In this document: piece by piece, positions 17,295 to 26,223 of the stretch
Position numbering within the stretch: the stretch's first letter is position 1
Layout: each line of letters starts with the position of its first letter
Assembly (NCBI GenBank): GCA_024711325.1
Contig: JANJTC010000003.1
Span: forward strand, 62,001 to 126,000
From: Bacteriovoracaceae bacterium
GTDB taxonomy: Bacteria > Bdellovibrionota > Bacteriovoracia > Bacteriovoracales > Bacteriovoracaceae
DNA: 64,000 nucleotides
Reading direction: 5' to 3'
Program-made: the position numbers and the translations under genes
Notes under the pieces: model-generated
Seen by the model: the letters and a program-made list of their open reading frames with translations, nothing else
Told to the model about the DNA's origin: nothing
Databases searched by the model: none

Positions 17295-19215
17295 ACATTG
17301 TCCAAAGTTTTAAAGGGTGCATGCGCTGATAGCTTTTAACTCCTGAATAGACTGTGCTCCAGCTGATCATTCTTGGCGCTTGAACCGAATCTGCTCCTGT
17401 CCGTACAACAAAAACAACTTTATCCTTATCTTTCATCATGCCATTGATGATGAAAGGTAAAGGTGTACATTGATTCAGGCCCTGGGCTTTAAAGAAAGTT
17501 GGAAGAAGGTCTTCTGCACAACCAACCCCATGAATTATCCCTTTCTTGGATTTACGAAAATACGTCCCAATGGCGGAAAGAGTATTCATGATCTTTCCGG
17601 TTTTTTTGAAGTCACGAGTTAAGAGATAATGTTGAGAGAATCTTTCTTCCCGCACAGACAGTGGAAAATAAGCCAGAGTTGCCTTGTTTTTTAATTTGAT
17701 GAAATCGATGGTTCGGTCGTTATATAGGATTTTATGCTTACATTCTGAGATAAAGCAATTTTCACGCTCATAGATAATATAACAACCAGATTTATACTGA
17801 AGCAGAAGAGGATTATACTCCTGAGAATCCAGCATGGAACATTTTAGACTTAAGTCCGCACCGCGAGTTTTGGTGAGGATATCGGCCACTACTGAAGTAT
17901 AGGATTCAGGAAATACTCCATATTGACCCAAAAATGTTTTAGTGCAAATTTCCCTGTCTACTAACTTGTCATGATAACAAGCCTCAAGATTCCAGTTTTC
18001 TTCGTTATCATAGTTTTTATTAAAACTATAAGTGACTCCCGCCGAAAGGGCCGAACAGGTACCAAAAGAGGGCAGGGCTTCGCCACTTCCGAAATGATTT
18101 AAAATGCGCCCCATATTTGTCGCAATCATCTGATCCGAATTTCCGGGACAGTCTTTATAATTGGCCTTCAATGAAGAGTGATTCAGGGCCGTGGAGAGCT
18201 GATCGCAATCTGGCTGGGGTCTTAGACCTGAGTTAATTCCTGCAGGATAAAGACAAAGATCCTTTTCTTTTTTTAACCTCGCCAAGCAAGCCGAATACTG
18301 AGGAGCGGTTAGATCTTTTGCCGAAACGACTTGTTGGCAGATTTCATCAGCATAGATTTTATCTTCATAACCACCCGATACTTTTGTCCAAAATGACACA
18401 TTCAAAAACTCTTCACAGAAAAGTTCCTCATCATCAAGGTGCTTACAAATATTTTCAATATAGTCTTTCTGGATCAGGGTTTGTTTATCTTCCAGAATTC
18501 GAGATACCGCTCTTCTTTGGGGTAAATCTTTTGGATCACCACCTCCGGCCTTTGCTTCTTTGACGTACTCATAAATCTGGCACAAAAATGGTGTCTTAGG
18601 ATTATTTACCCAACCTAAATGAAGATTTCGACATTGATCAATTCCTGTTGGGATATCAAAGTTAATATCCTTGAGAGTTCCTTCCAGGGTCTTTACCTGA
18701 AACAGCGGAATCATTTTTTGAGTTTCAGGGCATTCAAGATTCACGACTTTATTTAAGAAGTCTTTTTTGTTCATAATTGCTGATTGCCTGATATCTTTTT
18801 CCACATAGGTCATCAGCACATTGGTAATTTTTCCTTCAGCGCTTCTTAACAAATCAGTCAAGATGGCTTCATAAAAGCGGCACTTGTCAGTTGAGGCCAG
18901 TCTAAGATAGCCGGGATCAGAATGGAGAATAATTGAATTTAAAAAATCAGGTTCCAGATCAAGCTGTTGGACGGCGCTGGCAGTATTAAAAACTCGTCCG
19001 TTTCGAATCAAAATATCTTTTCGCTTATTAAACTTATCGTTATCAATTTGAATGAGTTTTTCAAAAGTCTGCAGAATGCCGGGATAATCGGTTTTAACTG
19101 GAGTAGCTAGGGGAATCGTTTGAGCAAATGAAGAAAGGCACAGTCCACTTGCAAGGACTGTGCCCAGTAATTTTTTATAAAACTGATTTGGCCAAAATGG
19201 AGGCAACATCTTCAA
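17281..19215 (-). CDS. Large Cys-rich exported protein, unknown (first in operon)
   Basis: The 644-residue protein has a signal peptide ending 'CLSSFAQ' near residue 32; an ATG at codon 3 could also be used. The mature protein has about 20 cysteines spread over its length, which points to many disulfides and a location outside the cytoplasm. A 'GTCSALSAGVTYSF' segment and later His and Cys residues resemble no active site I can name. The 5' end overlaps the Fe-S oxidoreductase gene by 41 bases, so the trio may be transcribed from that gene's promoter. Confidence 0.6.
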   Translation of the reverse strand: MKMLPPFWPNQFYKKLLGTVLASGLCLSSFAQTIPLATPVKTDYPGILQTFEKLIQIDNDKFNKRKDILIRNGRVFNTASAVQQLDLEPDFLNSIILHSDPGYLRLASTDKCRFYEAILTDLLRSAEGKITNVLMTYVEKDIRQSAIMNKKDFLNKVVNLECPETQKMIPLFQVKTLEGTLKDINFDIPTGIDQCRNLHLGWVNNPKTPFLCQIYEYVKEAKAGGGDPKDLPQRRAVSRILEDKQTLIQKDYIENICKHLDDEELFCEEFLNVSFWTKVSGGYEDKIYADEICQQVVSAKDLTAPQYSACLARLKKEKDLCLYPAGINSGLRPQPDCDQLSTALNHSSLKANYKDCPGNSDQMIATNMGRILNHFGSGEALPSFGTCSALSAGVTYSFNKNYDNEENWNLEACYHDKLVDREICTKTFLGQYGVFPESYTSVVADILTKTRGADLSLKCSMLDSQEYNPLLLQYKSGCYIIYERENCFISECKHKILYNDRTIDFIKLKNKATLAYFPLSVREERFSQHYLLTRDFKKTGKIMNTLSAIGTYFRKSKKGIIHGVGCAEDLLPTFFKAQGLNQCTPLPFIINGMMKDKDKVVFVVRTGADSVQAPRMISWSTVYSGVKSYQRMHPLKLWTMYALD

Positions 19216-21181
19216 CTTGGAGGTCCTCAGTTGTTTTAACAGTCCCTTTAGAGGAGTTGAAGTTAATCATACAATATGAGCACGATGTGGCAAGTTTTGG
19301 GGCCTTGGTATCGCCAATTTGCTCCAGTCGGTTTTCGGCCAGATGCTTACCTTCCGGAAGCTCATACCACATATTACCTCCGCCCATGCCGCAACATAAG
19401 GCCTTGTCCTTGTTCTTTTGCATCTCGATTAATTTGATCCCAGGAATTGAAGTTAAAATATCCCTTGGAGCATTGTATTCGCCGTGATGACGACCAAGAT
19501 AACATGGATCATGAAAGGTAAGCTCATCGGCCACATTTTTAAGAGCTTTTAGCTTACCAGAACGTAGAAGCTCAGAAAGAAGCTCAGTATGGTGAACAGT
19601 TTCGAATACGCCATCATCAAACTTGCCGTACTCCTTGCCAATTGTGTGGAGGCAATGAGGGCAATGAGTAACAACCTTATCGAAGGTATATTGTCTCATG
19701 TTTGCAATGTTTTCGATGGCAATTTCATAAAATGAATATTCATCACCGAATCGACGGACAGGATCTCCATTACATTTTTCTGTTTTACCCATGACGGCAA
19801 AAGAAACCCCCGCTTTTTTTAGAAGAGCGATAGTGTCCTTTACAACTTTTTGATTGGAAGAATCATAAGATCCGGCACATCCTACATAGTAGAGATAATC
19901 AACTTTTTTACCGGCTTCAATCACAGGAACTTCAGCTCCATCGGCCCATGAGAATCGTTCTTCCTGAGAAATTCCCCAAGGGTTACCATTATTCTTGATC
20001 TTATTGACAGCATCGGCAGCTGCAGGAGGAAGATCTCCTAGAGTCAAAGCTTTATAGCGTTTGAGATCCATAATTAATTGAACATGCTCAATGTTAGATG
20101 GACACTCTTCCATACAAGCGCCACAAGTCGTACAAGCATCAAGTTCATTTGAACCATAGATAGGATTCTCACCCCAAAGGTCCACGTCTACTCCCGGGTT
20201 TGCATACATCACATCACGCATTTTGGTAACTATGAGTTTTGGGTCTAGTGGTTTGTCTGCCAAGTTGGCAGGACAAACTTGAGTACAACGTCCACATTCT
20301 ACGCAAGCAAGAGTATCAACTCGTTCTTTAACTGTAGTTTCGGAAGTCTTTCCCAGGCCAAAAGTTTCTGCATTCTCATTAGCAAAATCCATCGGCTGCA
20401 AAACGGCTCCGCGGCGGTAAGGGGTGATGAGAGCATTAAACGGAAGAACAACTATATGGAAAAACTTTGAATGACCTAGGCTAGCTACAAAGGCCATGGT
20501 GTTGAGCATATGCAAAAACCATAGTGTTTTATAAGTACCGGCCAATGTTTGCTGAGACAAACCTAGTGATCCAATGACGGCGGCAAAAGTGTAACCTATT
20601 GGAGACCAGAAGCGTTCGCCTTCTGGCATATTTGTTACATAAATGCGAATGGCTTCAAGTACGTATCCAACAACTACCAAAGCAATCAACATGCCATACA
20701 TGAACTTCTCTTGATTCGGACGAGTCGCTGAAAGGAACTGTTTTTTCACCACGTATCGGCGATAATAGGCAAGGCCGATACCAAGCAGAACAAAAAGTCC
20801 TCCAATATCTGCCAGAAAAGAGACCACAATATAAGTCGTGCCCTTAAAAACTTTAAATGGGGTGTCTGCATGAATAGCAACAAGTTCAGTGGCTATGAAT
20901 AGAGTCAAAAATCCCCAGAAAATCATTGAATGAAAGACGTTGACGAAAGAATCCCTGGGAACTTTTCCCTGAAAGAAAATAGTTTTAAGAAAATTCTCAA
21001 AATTTATTTTCTTCGGCAGTAGATCTTTTATATTTTTTCCACCTGCCGTGACGTATCGGTATTTGGCAATTATCCCAGTGGCAAAGAAATAAGTCGCAAC
21101 TATCAGGGAAAGGTACATCATGATATTCATCCATGACGGGATCATCCACATGATCTGTCGACTAGCTTCAATACTTTCCAT
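19175..21181 (-). CDS. Membrane-bound HdrD/HdrE-like Fe-S oxidoreductase
   Basis: This is a 668-residue fusion. Residues about 15-260 form a membrane domain like the gamma subunit of nitrate reductase, with His 84, 224, 237 and 242 as possible heme ligands. Two [4Fe-4S] ferredoxin motifs follow, C293-x2-C-x2-C-x3-C and 'CTTCGACMEECP'. Two Cys-rich CCG domains end the protein ('GCAGSYD', 'HCPHCLH', 'CCGMGGG'). The layout fits a quinone-linked electron carrier of the HdrDE/GlcF-like type. The ATG at 21181 is preferred over 21208 because AGGAGG lies four bases before it. The redox partner is unknown. Confidence 0.85.
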   Translation of the reverse strand: MESIEASRQIMWMIPSWMNIMMYLSLIVATYFFATGIIAKYRYVTAGGKNIKDLLPKKINFENFLKTIFFQGKVPRDSFVNVFHSMIFWGFLTLFIATELVAIHADTPFKVFKGTTYIVVSFLADIGGLFVLLGIGLAYYRRYVVKKQFLSATRPNQEKFMYGMLIALVVVGYVLEAIRIYVTNMPEGERFWSPIGYTFAAVIGSLGLSQQTLAGTYKTLWFLHMLNTMAFVASLGHSKFFHIVVLPFNALITPYRRGAVLQPMDFANENAETFGLGKTSETTVKERVDTLACVECGRCTQVCPANLADKPLDPKLIVTKMRDVMYANPGVDVDLWGENPIYGSNELDACTTCGACMEECPSNIEHVQLIMDLKRYKALTLGDLPPAAADAVNKIKNNGNPWGISQEERFSWADGAEVPVIEAGKKVDYLYYVGCAGSYDSSNQKVVKDTIALLKKAGVSFAVMGKTEKCNGDPVRRFGDEYSFYEIAIENIANMRQYTFDKVVTHCPHCLHTIGKEYGKFDDGVFETVHHTELLSELLRSGKLKALKNVADELTFHDPCYLGRHHGEYNAPRDILTSIPGIKLIEMQKNKDKALCCGMGGGNMWYELPEGKHLAENRLEQIGDTKAPKLATSCSYCMINFNSSKGTVKTTEDLQVEDVASILAKSVL

Positions 21182-21243
21182 CTGGCCTCCTAAATTGCGC
21201 CGAATCATTTATGCAAGAAACATCTTAAGACATTTACGTAAAA

Positions 21244-21915
21244 ATGTTTATACTAGGATTAATATTTTATGCGCTAGAAGGCTTCATGGGTAGTTCTTTT
21301 CTCACGACAATAAATGTTCTTTTAGGTTTGTACTGTGTAGTTATTTTTTTAAAAATGGCCATTCAGTTTGGACTGCCGACCCACCCCGGGCGCTTTACCA
21401 TGTACCTAGTGACCCTTTGTGCTGCGGTTTTTTTCTCTTTGAAGGGCCTGGCGGGTTTAGGTTGGTTGGCACCGGTCTATTTTCTGAAGTGGCGAACCTT
21501 GCCCATTGTCGCGGGTAGCATGGCCCTCCTCCTACAGGTTATCTCAACTTTGGGACAGCTCAGTCTGCTTCAACAAAAGATCTTTTCTCGTTTGCCATTA
21601 ATCGCCAGTCTATTGGTCTTTGCCTTTTTCCCCTCTAAAGCGGACTTTTTTTTCATCCTGTGTCTAACTTCCGGAGCGATATTCCTTACTGTTTCAGTTG
21701 GGAAAGCCCGTTACCAAAAACGGATGTTCTTTAAGATGGTTTTATTTCTGGCCCTTTTTGGATTGTTTACCTTGCCTAATAATTATTGGACATACGTGGC
21801 CGGTGAATTATTTTTATTCCCAGCACTGTTTTATTTTTCCATTTTTCAAAAGACTTTCGGCATTAGCGCCTTGATTGAGCAGCATCAAATCGAGAGTCCA
21901 GGAGTTGCCTCATGA
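21244..21915 (+). CDS. Polytopic membrane protein, unknown
   Basis: The 223-residue protein has about six to seven hydrophobic helices, which identifies it as integral inner-membrane protein but not its family. It is divergent from the Fe-S oxidoreductase (62-base gap) and overlaps the following lipoprotein gene by four bases (ATGA), so the two are coupled. No Shine-Dalgarno sequence is evident before the ATG. Confidence 0.55.
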   Translation: MFILGLIFYALEGFMGSSFLTTINVLLGLYCVVIFLKMAIQFGLPTHPGRFTMYLVTLCAAVFFSLKGLAGLGWLAPVYFLKWRTLPIVAGSMALLLQVISTLGQLSLLQQKIFSRLPLIASLLVFAFFPSKADFFFILCLTSGAIFLTVSVGKARYQKRMFFKMVLFLALFGLFTLPNNYWTYVAGELFLFPALFYFSIFQKTFGISALIEQHQIESPGVAS

Positions 21916-22922
21916 AGTGGCTGGTTCTTCTTTCATTATTTGGTTGTGCTCAAGTCACAAGCCTTAACCTTAAAAAACATCAGTTCGGACTACTTCCTAC
22001 CAAAATCATTTGGTTTCAGGTTGCCGGGTTAGAAGAAGAGCAGATTGCCATGCTGAGGTTTCAGCAGACTGGTGAGAAACGCACTTCTTTTGAAGATAAT
22101 ACCTGTGTAGGTCAGACCTGGAATTACAATCTCTATAAATTGCGCAATTCGGCTGAATCCACCTTCCTTTCTCAAATGACAGGTAAAAAGAATATTAAAA
22201 ATAATTGCGAAGATGCGGAGATGCGTCCGATTTGGAATTATATATATAGTAATGGCTATAATACTGGAATACTTGAAAGCGGAGCTTCTCGTGAACAAAG
22301 TCTGGTGAATTTTAATCAGTGTGGAGAAAAAGGTTTGGTTTTCCTAAGTTCACTTTACTATTGGATTCGAAATGAGCCAGCAGCAGGGGCAACTACTTTC
22401 CATTATTCCGAAAATATGGAAATTAAACCAAATCAGCTGGTTTACGACAGAACCTGCGGCGCCAATGATTGTGGATCAACGTTACTTGAAGATTTTAAGG
22501 CCGTTTATGAGAAATTTAAAAAAGTCTCTCAGAAACATTTGATCATTGTCCGTGATTTTTCTTACTTAAAGGCCCTGGAGAAAAAGGACTTTAAAAAAGC
22601 TAGAATCATTCTTAGTGATCTTGAACGCTCTTATGGGGAAGCCTTGAAATATGCGGGCAACTCTGATTATCTGATTCTCCTCACCACAGGAGATTCCCGG
22701 TTCGTAGATATGCCAGATCAAGGTAAGGAATGGTTTCAGTTTGAAAAGGAAAGCAAGGGCGTCACGATGAAAAGAACAAAGTTAACGAATATGGTTCTGG
22801 CATCTGGTGCACGAGCTGAAAACTTCTGTGGAATGTATGATGATGCTCAGGTTTTTGAGCGTATTCTTTCAGGTCCTAAGCAGCAAGGCCTGGAACTTAA
22901 AATTATCAATCCTTTCAAGTGA
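21912..22922 (+). CDS. Lipoprotein of unknown function
   Basis: The 336-residue protein starts with a short lipoprotein signal with lipobox L-F-G-C12. The central part 'GEKGLVFLSSLYYWI' and late 'SDYLILLTTGDSRF' could belong to an alkaline-phosphatase-like fold, but metal ligands are not convincing. Cys residues in 'TCGANDCG' may pair. It ends exactly one base before the convergent hslO stop begins. The partner is the preceding membrane protein. Confidence 0.5.
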   Translation: MKWLVLLSLFGCAQVTSLNLKKHQFGLLPTKIIWFQVAGLEEEQIAMLRFQQTGEKRTSFEDNTCVGQTWNYNLYKLRNSAESTFLSQMTGKKNIKNNCEDAEMRPIWNYIYSNGYNTGILESGASREQSLVNFNQCGEKGLVFLSSLYYWIRNEPAAGATTFHYSENMEIKPNQLVYDRTCGANDCGSTLLEDFKAVYEKFKKVSQKHLIIVRDFSYLKALEKKDFKKARIILSDLERSYGEALKYAGNSDYLILLTTGDSRFVDMPDQGKEWFQFEKESKGVTMKRTKLTNMVLASGARAENFCGMYDDAQVFERILSGPKQQGLELKIINPFK

Positions 22923-23753
22923 TTAGTTATTGATGACTTCGGCCTTACTGATTTCGTAAACCTTACGGCAGTAATCACACTTGATTTCAACCGTATCTTC
23001 TTCAAGAAAAAGTTCATCAATATCACCGGAAAAAAGTCCACGCAGGTTTAGGATCATCCTGTCTTTGGAACAAGGACAAAAGAAAGAGATTTGTCGGCTT
23101 CCAAGATAAGAAAAACCGTGATCTTCAAAAAGTTTCACAATTTGTTCTATATCATCAATCGCCATTTCAAAAACATCATGAAAGAAAGTCGCATGTTTTT
23201 TAACAAATTCTTTACGAGATTGAGATTCATCAATGTTTGAATTAACATTCAGAGGGGGCAATTTTGTCACCATGATCGACTGGTCACTGATTTCACTCAC
23301 GATCACTTCGGAATTCGTTTGATAGGACTCATCGAATATTTGATTAATGACTTCCTTGGTTGGAACCTCTTTAAGTTCTATCATGGAAGTATAAGGAGTC
23401 TGATGACCGTGAAAAATTTTGGTTACTCGAACTTTTCCGGAAATTTTCATCGGAAAAAGATTAAATTCTTCAGGTAATAAAAGCGTACGGGTATGCCCTG
23501 AGCTATTCGTTTCAATTTTTAATCTGAAATAAGGGTCTTCAGAATCTATATAAAGTCCTAGTGATTCACCTGGCTTAAGAAAGAAGATAATCGGCAGTAA
23601 ACCAAGGAAAGTATCCCTGAAATAAGCGAATCCAGACGCTTGCATCGGATGTAAGAGAACTAAATCATGAATGAGCTTCTGACCTTCTAAAAAATGAATG
23701 TTGAAACCATTCTTATGATCTAAAAAACTATATAAACGGCTCGTTGCGAGCAT
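22923..23753 (-). CDS. hslO: Hsp33 redox-regulated chaperone
   Basis: The 276-residue cytoplasmic holdase is activated when its zinc site is oxidised. The C-terminal redox switch is intact: 'FFCPCSKDR' supplies C-x-C and 'KCDYCRKVYEIS' supplies C-x2-C. The start at 23753 is chosen for AAGGAG six bases upstream; a more distal ATG would run into the divergent addB promoter. It is divergent from addB and abuts the lipoprotein gene end to end. Confidence 0.88.
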   Translation of the reverse strand: MLATSRLYSFLDHKNGFNIHFLEGQKLIHDLVLLHPMQASGFAYFRDTFLGLLPIIFFLKPGESLGLYIDSEDPYFRLKIETNSSGHTRTLLLPEEFNLFPMKISGKVRVTKIFHGHQTPYTSMIELKEVPTKEVINQIFDESYQTNSEVIVSEISDQSIMVTKLPPLNVNSNIDESQSRKEFVKKHATFFHDVFEMAIDDIEQIVKLFEDHGFSYLGSRQISFFCPCSKDRMILNLRGLFSGDIDELFLEEDTVEIKCDYCRKVYEISKAEVINN

Positions 23754-23813
23754 GGCATTCTCCTTAGGGGCTTTGATCCATAATTTATAACCTATCCTCT
23801 GTTTTTTGTTAAT

Positions 23814-23830
23814 CTTTCTCCTTGAGAAAG
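23814..23830. repeat. Inverted repeat in the hslO-addB intergenic region
   Basis: CTTTCTC and GAGAAAG form a perfect seven-base inverted repeat around CTT, in the 94-base gap between the divergent hslO and addB. It lies just before a TAGAAT box (23832-23837) that is ten bases from the addB ATG, so it could be an operator. Confidence 0.4.
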
Positions 23831-23847
23831 GTAGAATCAAAGCACTT

Positions 23848-26223
23848 ATGATGCAGATTGTTTATTTCTCACAAAAAAATCAGTTTTTAACTGACTTAGA
23901 AACCTATACAGGTGAGAAAATCTTCATCACCCCGAGTCCGGCCAAAGCTGATGGATTGCGGGAACGATTAGTAGCTCATACTGGCACTTATGATGTGATT
24001 ACGATTGCTAAGTTCACTTCTCATTTGATGCTACACTTGTGGGAAGGTCAGCCTAAGCCTTCAGTTAAGAGGAAGTCGGAGCTTCTTCTGATTTTTGGGA
24101 TTCTCAAAAATAAGTACTTGCCTCAACTGGGGTTTGAACAATTTACTCAGGCCTATAACCTCTTCTCTGATTTAAGAAGTTTTACCCTAAATGAGGATGC
24201 ACTTTCCTCGGTTTTAGAAGAGCAGCCTGAGGAAATCCGTCAGGCGGTTAAACTTTTCTGGCAATTGCTGGAATTGACTGGTGACCTGGATGAGCATGGG
24301 GCCTATCAGAAAATTACTGAAGCCCTGCGATCTTGCGACGAAATTCCGGGCCTTCAAAAAATTCACATTTTTTGGGGCTTTCAGCATTTAAATGGTCAGC
24401 AAGTAGACTTATTAAAAGCACTTTCCATCCGCTATGATGTCATTATTCCATTTCCTCTGGCGCTTAAAGATAAATTAAAACGATCTGATTGGCCTAGTTG
24501 GTTAAAAGAAGCCAAGGTAAAAGAAATTAAACTGCCTTTGATTGAAAAAAATCCGAAAGCGACCTGGTTACCGGTTAATTCCCGTGAGTTGTCTCTCAAT
24601 CTTCGAGGCCAGCTCAAGGATCATGATCAGGTCATCTTGGGAGTTGCTAAATTATCCCCTTTGCATTTGGATTTCATTCCTTCTCAAAAAGTAAGCTATA
24701 AAATTCCAAATCAATTGATTCAGTTTGAACTGAAAGAGCTTTTCAACTCTTTAAAAGATGAGTTTCGGGAAGTAGGGGACTTAAAGGCATTAGAACAGTA
24801 TTTATCAAAATGTTTAAATAAAAAACCCGCTTTTAAAATGTTTAAGGCCATTCAATTGTATCAGGATGCAGTAAAACTCATCACTGATTTAACTGATGAA
24901 AACATCGCAGTCGATTCATTCTTCTTAAAATTATTAAATGAAGTCGTGACTCTGAATCAGCCCCGTACATCTTATGTGCCTATGGCCCCAGAAGCATTTA
25001 CGATTGAGATGAAGGATATGTCTAGTCTTGAAGATGTGAAACGGGACCGGAGAGTCTTGTTATGCGTTGACGATCGTTTTGAAGAAATTCAAAGCTTAGG
25101 TCAAAATTATACAGAAGCCATTCAGAAAGCATTGGCCGCTTTAGGGCCATTGAAAAGAAATGAATTAGAGCTCCAGTTCAAGCGTTGGGAGTTCTGCGAC
25201 TTGTTTTCTCAAGCGGAAGTTCTGGTTTTGATGTCGGAGTCAACTTTAAAGCATAGTCTTGTATGGAAGAGATTATTTCAGGACATTGCACTCGAGAAAT
25301 TAACGGATAAATCGGTGTTCTTCGAGAAAAAAATTATAGATCATTTCAAAAGCCTGGAGAGAAAGAATTTTTCTGGCAGCTTTTCGGCCAGTAAATTCCA
25401 ATCATTTTTGGATTGCCCCCGAAAGTTTTATTTCAGTTATGTGGATAAGGTTTTTCCCCAAGTCTCTTTGGAAAAAGATTTTGATTCATTAGTTTCTGGA
25501 ACCATATCTCACAGAATCATTGAAATCTTCCATAAGCGTAAGCTGAATGAAGAAGACTTACCTCAACTCACTCAAGAAATCATGCATGAGTTTATTCAGG
25601 AAAAAAATCTTCAGCTCTCCCGTGAAACTTACTTGCAACATCAGATCGTTTTCAATCATCGGGCCTTAAACGGAATCCAATTCTTAAAACGGCTTGAAGA
25701 AATTATGGGTGAGTCGATTGAATGGACTATGGAGCAGGATTTTTCCTTAACTGAAGAGTACAAGTTAACCGGTAAAATTGACTGTGTGGGAGTAAGTACT
25801 AAGTCAGTTCTTTTATTGGATTTTAAGTCCACGGCTGCAGCCGCTTCTACTAATTCGGAAGTTGAAGACTTTGAAAGTCTCCAGCTATGGACTTATGCCA
25901 AAGCAGCTTCAACTACCATAAAAGATTTTGCTCAGAAGAATATCATTTTAGGCTATATATCACTGGATAAACCCATTGAATCAAATTTGCTAGTCACAGA
26001 TGAAGATCTGGCCAATAAAGTCAAAACCTTCAAGTTTTGTAAGCAAAAGTATCTGGAGCGACCGTTCCCGGAATTATTTAAGGAAGCTCAAGAGAAAATG
26101 TCTTCCTTAGTACTTACTATTCAAGCCGAAAAAGATTTTCCTGCTCTTCCTCGCAAGGCCACTACTTGCAGGTTTTGTGAATTGACTAAGGTTTGTGTGA
26201 AAAGTGAGATTAAGCATGAGTAG
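23848..26223 (+). CDS. addB: AddB/RexB-like subunit of helicase-nuclease
   Basis: The 791-residue protein has a diverged, apparently ATPase-dead helicase-like N-terminal part and a C-terminal PD-(D/E)xK nuclease: 'KLTGKIDCVG' followed by 'LLLDFKST' supplies D...D-x-K. The nuclease is clamped by the four-cysteine Fe-S pattern of AddB, one Cys in 'DCPRKFYFSY' and C-x2-C-x5-C at the end ('TCRFCELTKVC'). With the next gene it should process double-strand breaks for RecA loading. The start at 23848 (ATGATG) is uncertain because no Shine-Dalgarno sequence is seen. It is shorter than Bacillus AddB. Confidence 0.8.
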   Translation: MMQIVYFSQKNQFLTDLETYTGEKIFITPSPAKADGLRERLVAHTGTYDVITIAKFTSHLMLHLWEGQPKPSVKRKSELLLIFGILKNKYLPQLGFEQFTQAYNLFSDLRSFTLNEDALSSVLEEQPEEIRQAVKLFWQLLELTGDLDEHGAYQKITEALRSCDEIPGLQKIHIFWGFQHLNGQQVDLLKALSIRYDVIIPFPLALKDKLKRSDWPSWLKEAKVKEIKLPLIEKNPKATWLPVNSRELSLNLRGQLKDHDQVILGVAKLSPLHLDFIPSQKVSYKIPNQLIQFELKELFNSLKDEFREVGDLKALEQYLSKCLNKKPAFKMFKAIQLYQDAVKLITDLTDENIAVDSFFLKLLNEVVTLNQPRTSYVPMAPEAFTIEMKDMSSLEDVKRDRRVLLCVDDRFEEIQSLGQNYTEAIQKALAALGPLKRNELELQFKRWEFCDLFSQAEVLVLMSESTLKHSLVWKRLFQDIALEKLTDKSVFFEKKIIDHFKSLERKNFSGSFSASKFQSFLDCPRKFYFSYVDKVFPQVSLEKDFDSLVSGTISHRIIEIFHKRKLNEEDLPQLTQEIMHEFIQEKNLQLSRETYLQHQIVFNHRALNGIQFLKRLEEIMGESIEWTMEQDFSLTEEYKLTGKIDCVGVSTKSVLLLDFKSTAAAASTNSEVEDFESLQLWTYAKAASTTIKDFAQKNIILGYISLDKPIESNLLVTDEDLANKVKTFKFCKQKYLERPFPELFKEAQEKMSSLVLTIQAEKDFPALPRKATTCRFCELTKVCVKSEIKHE

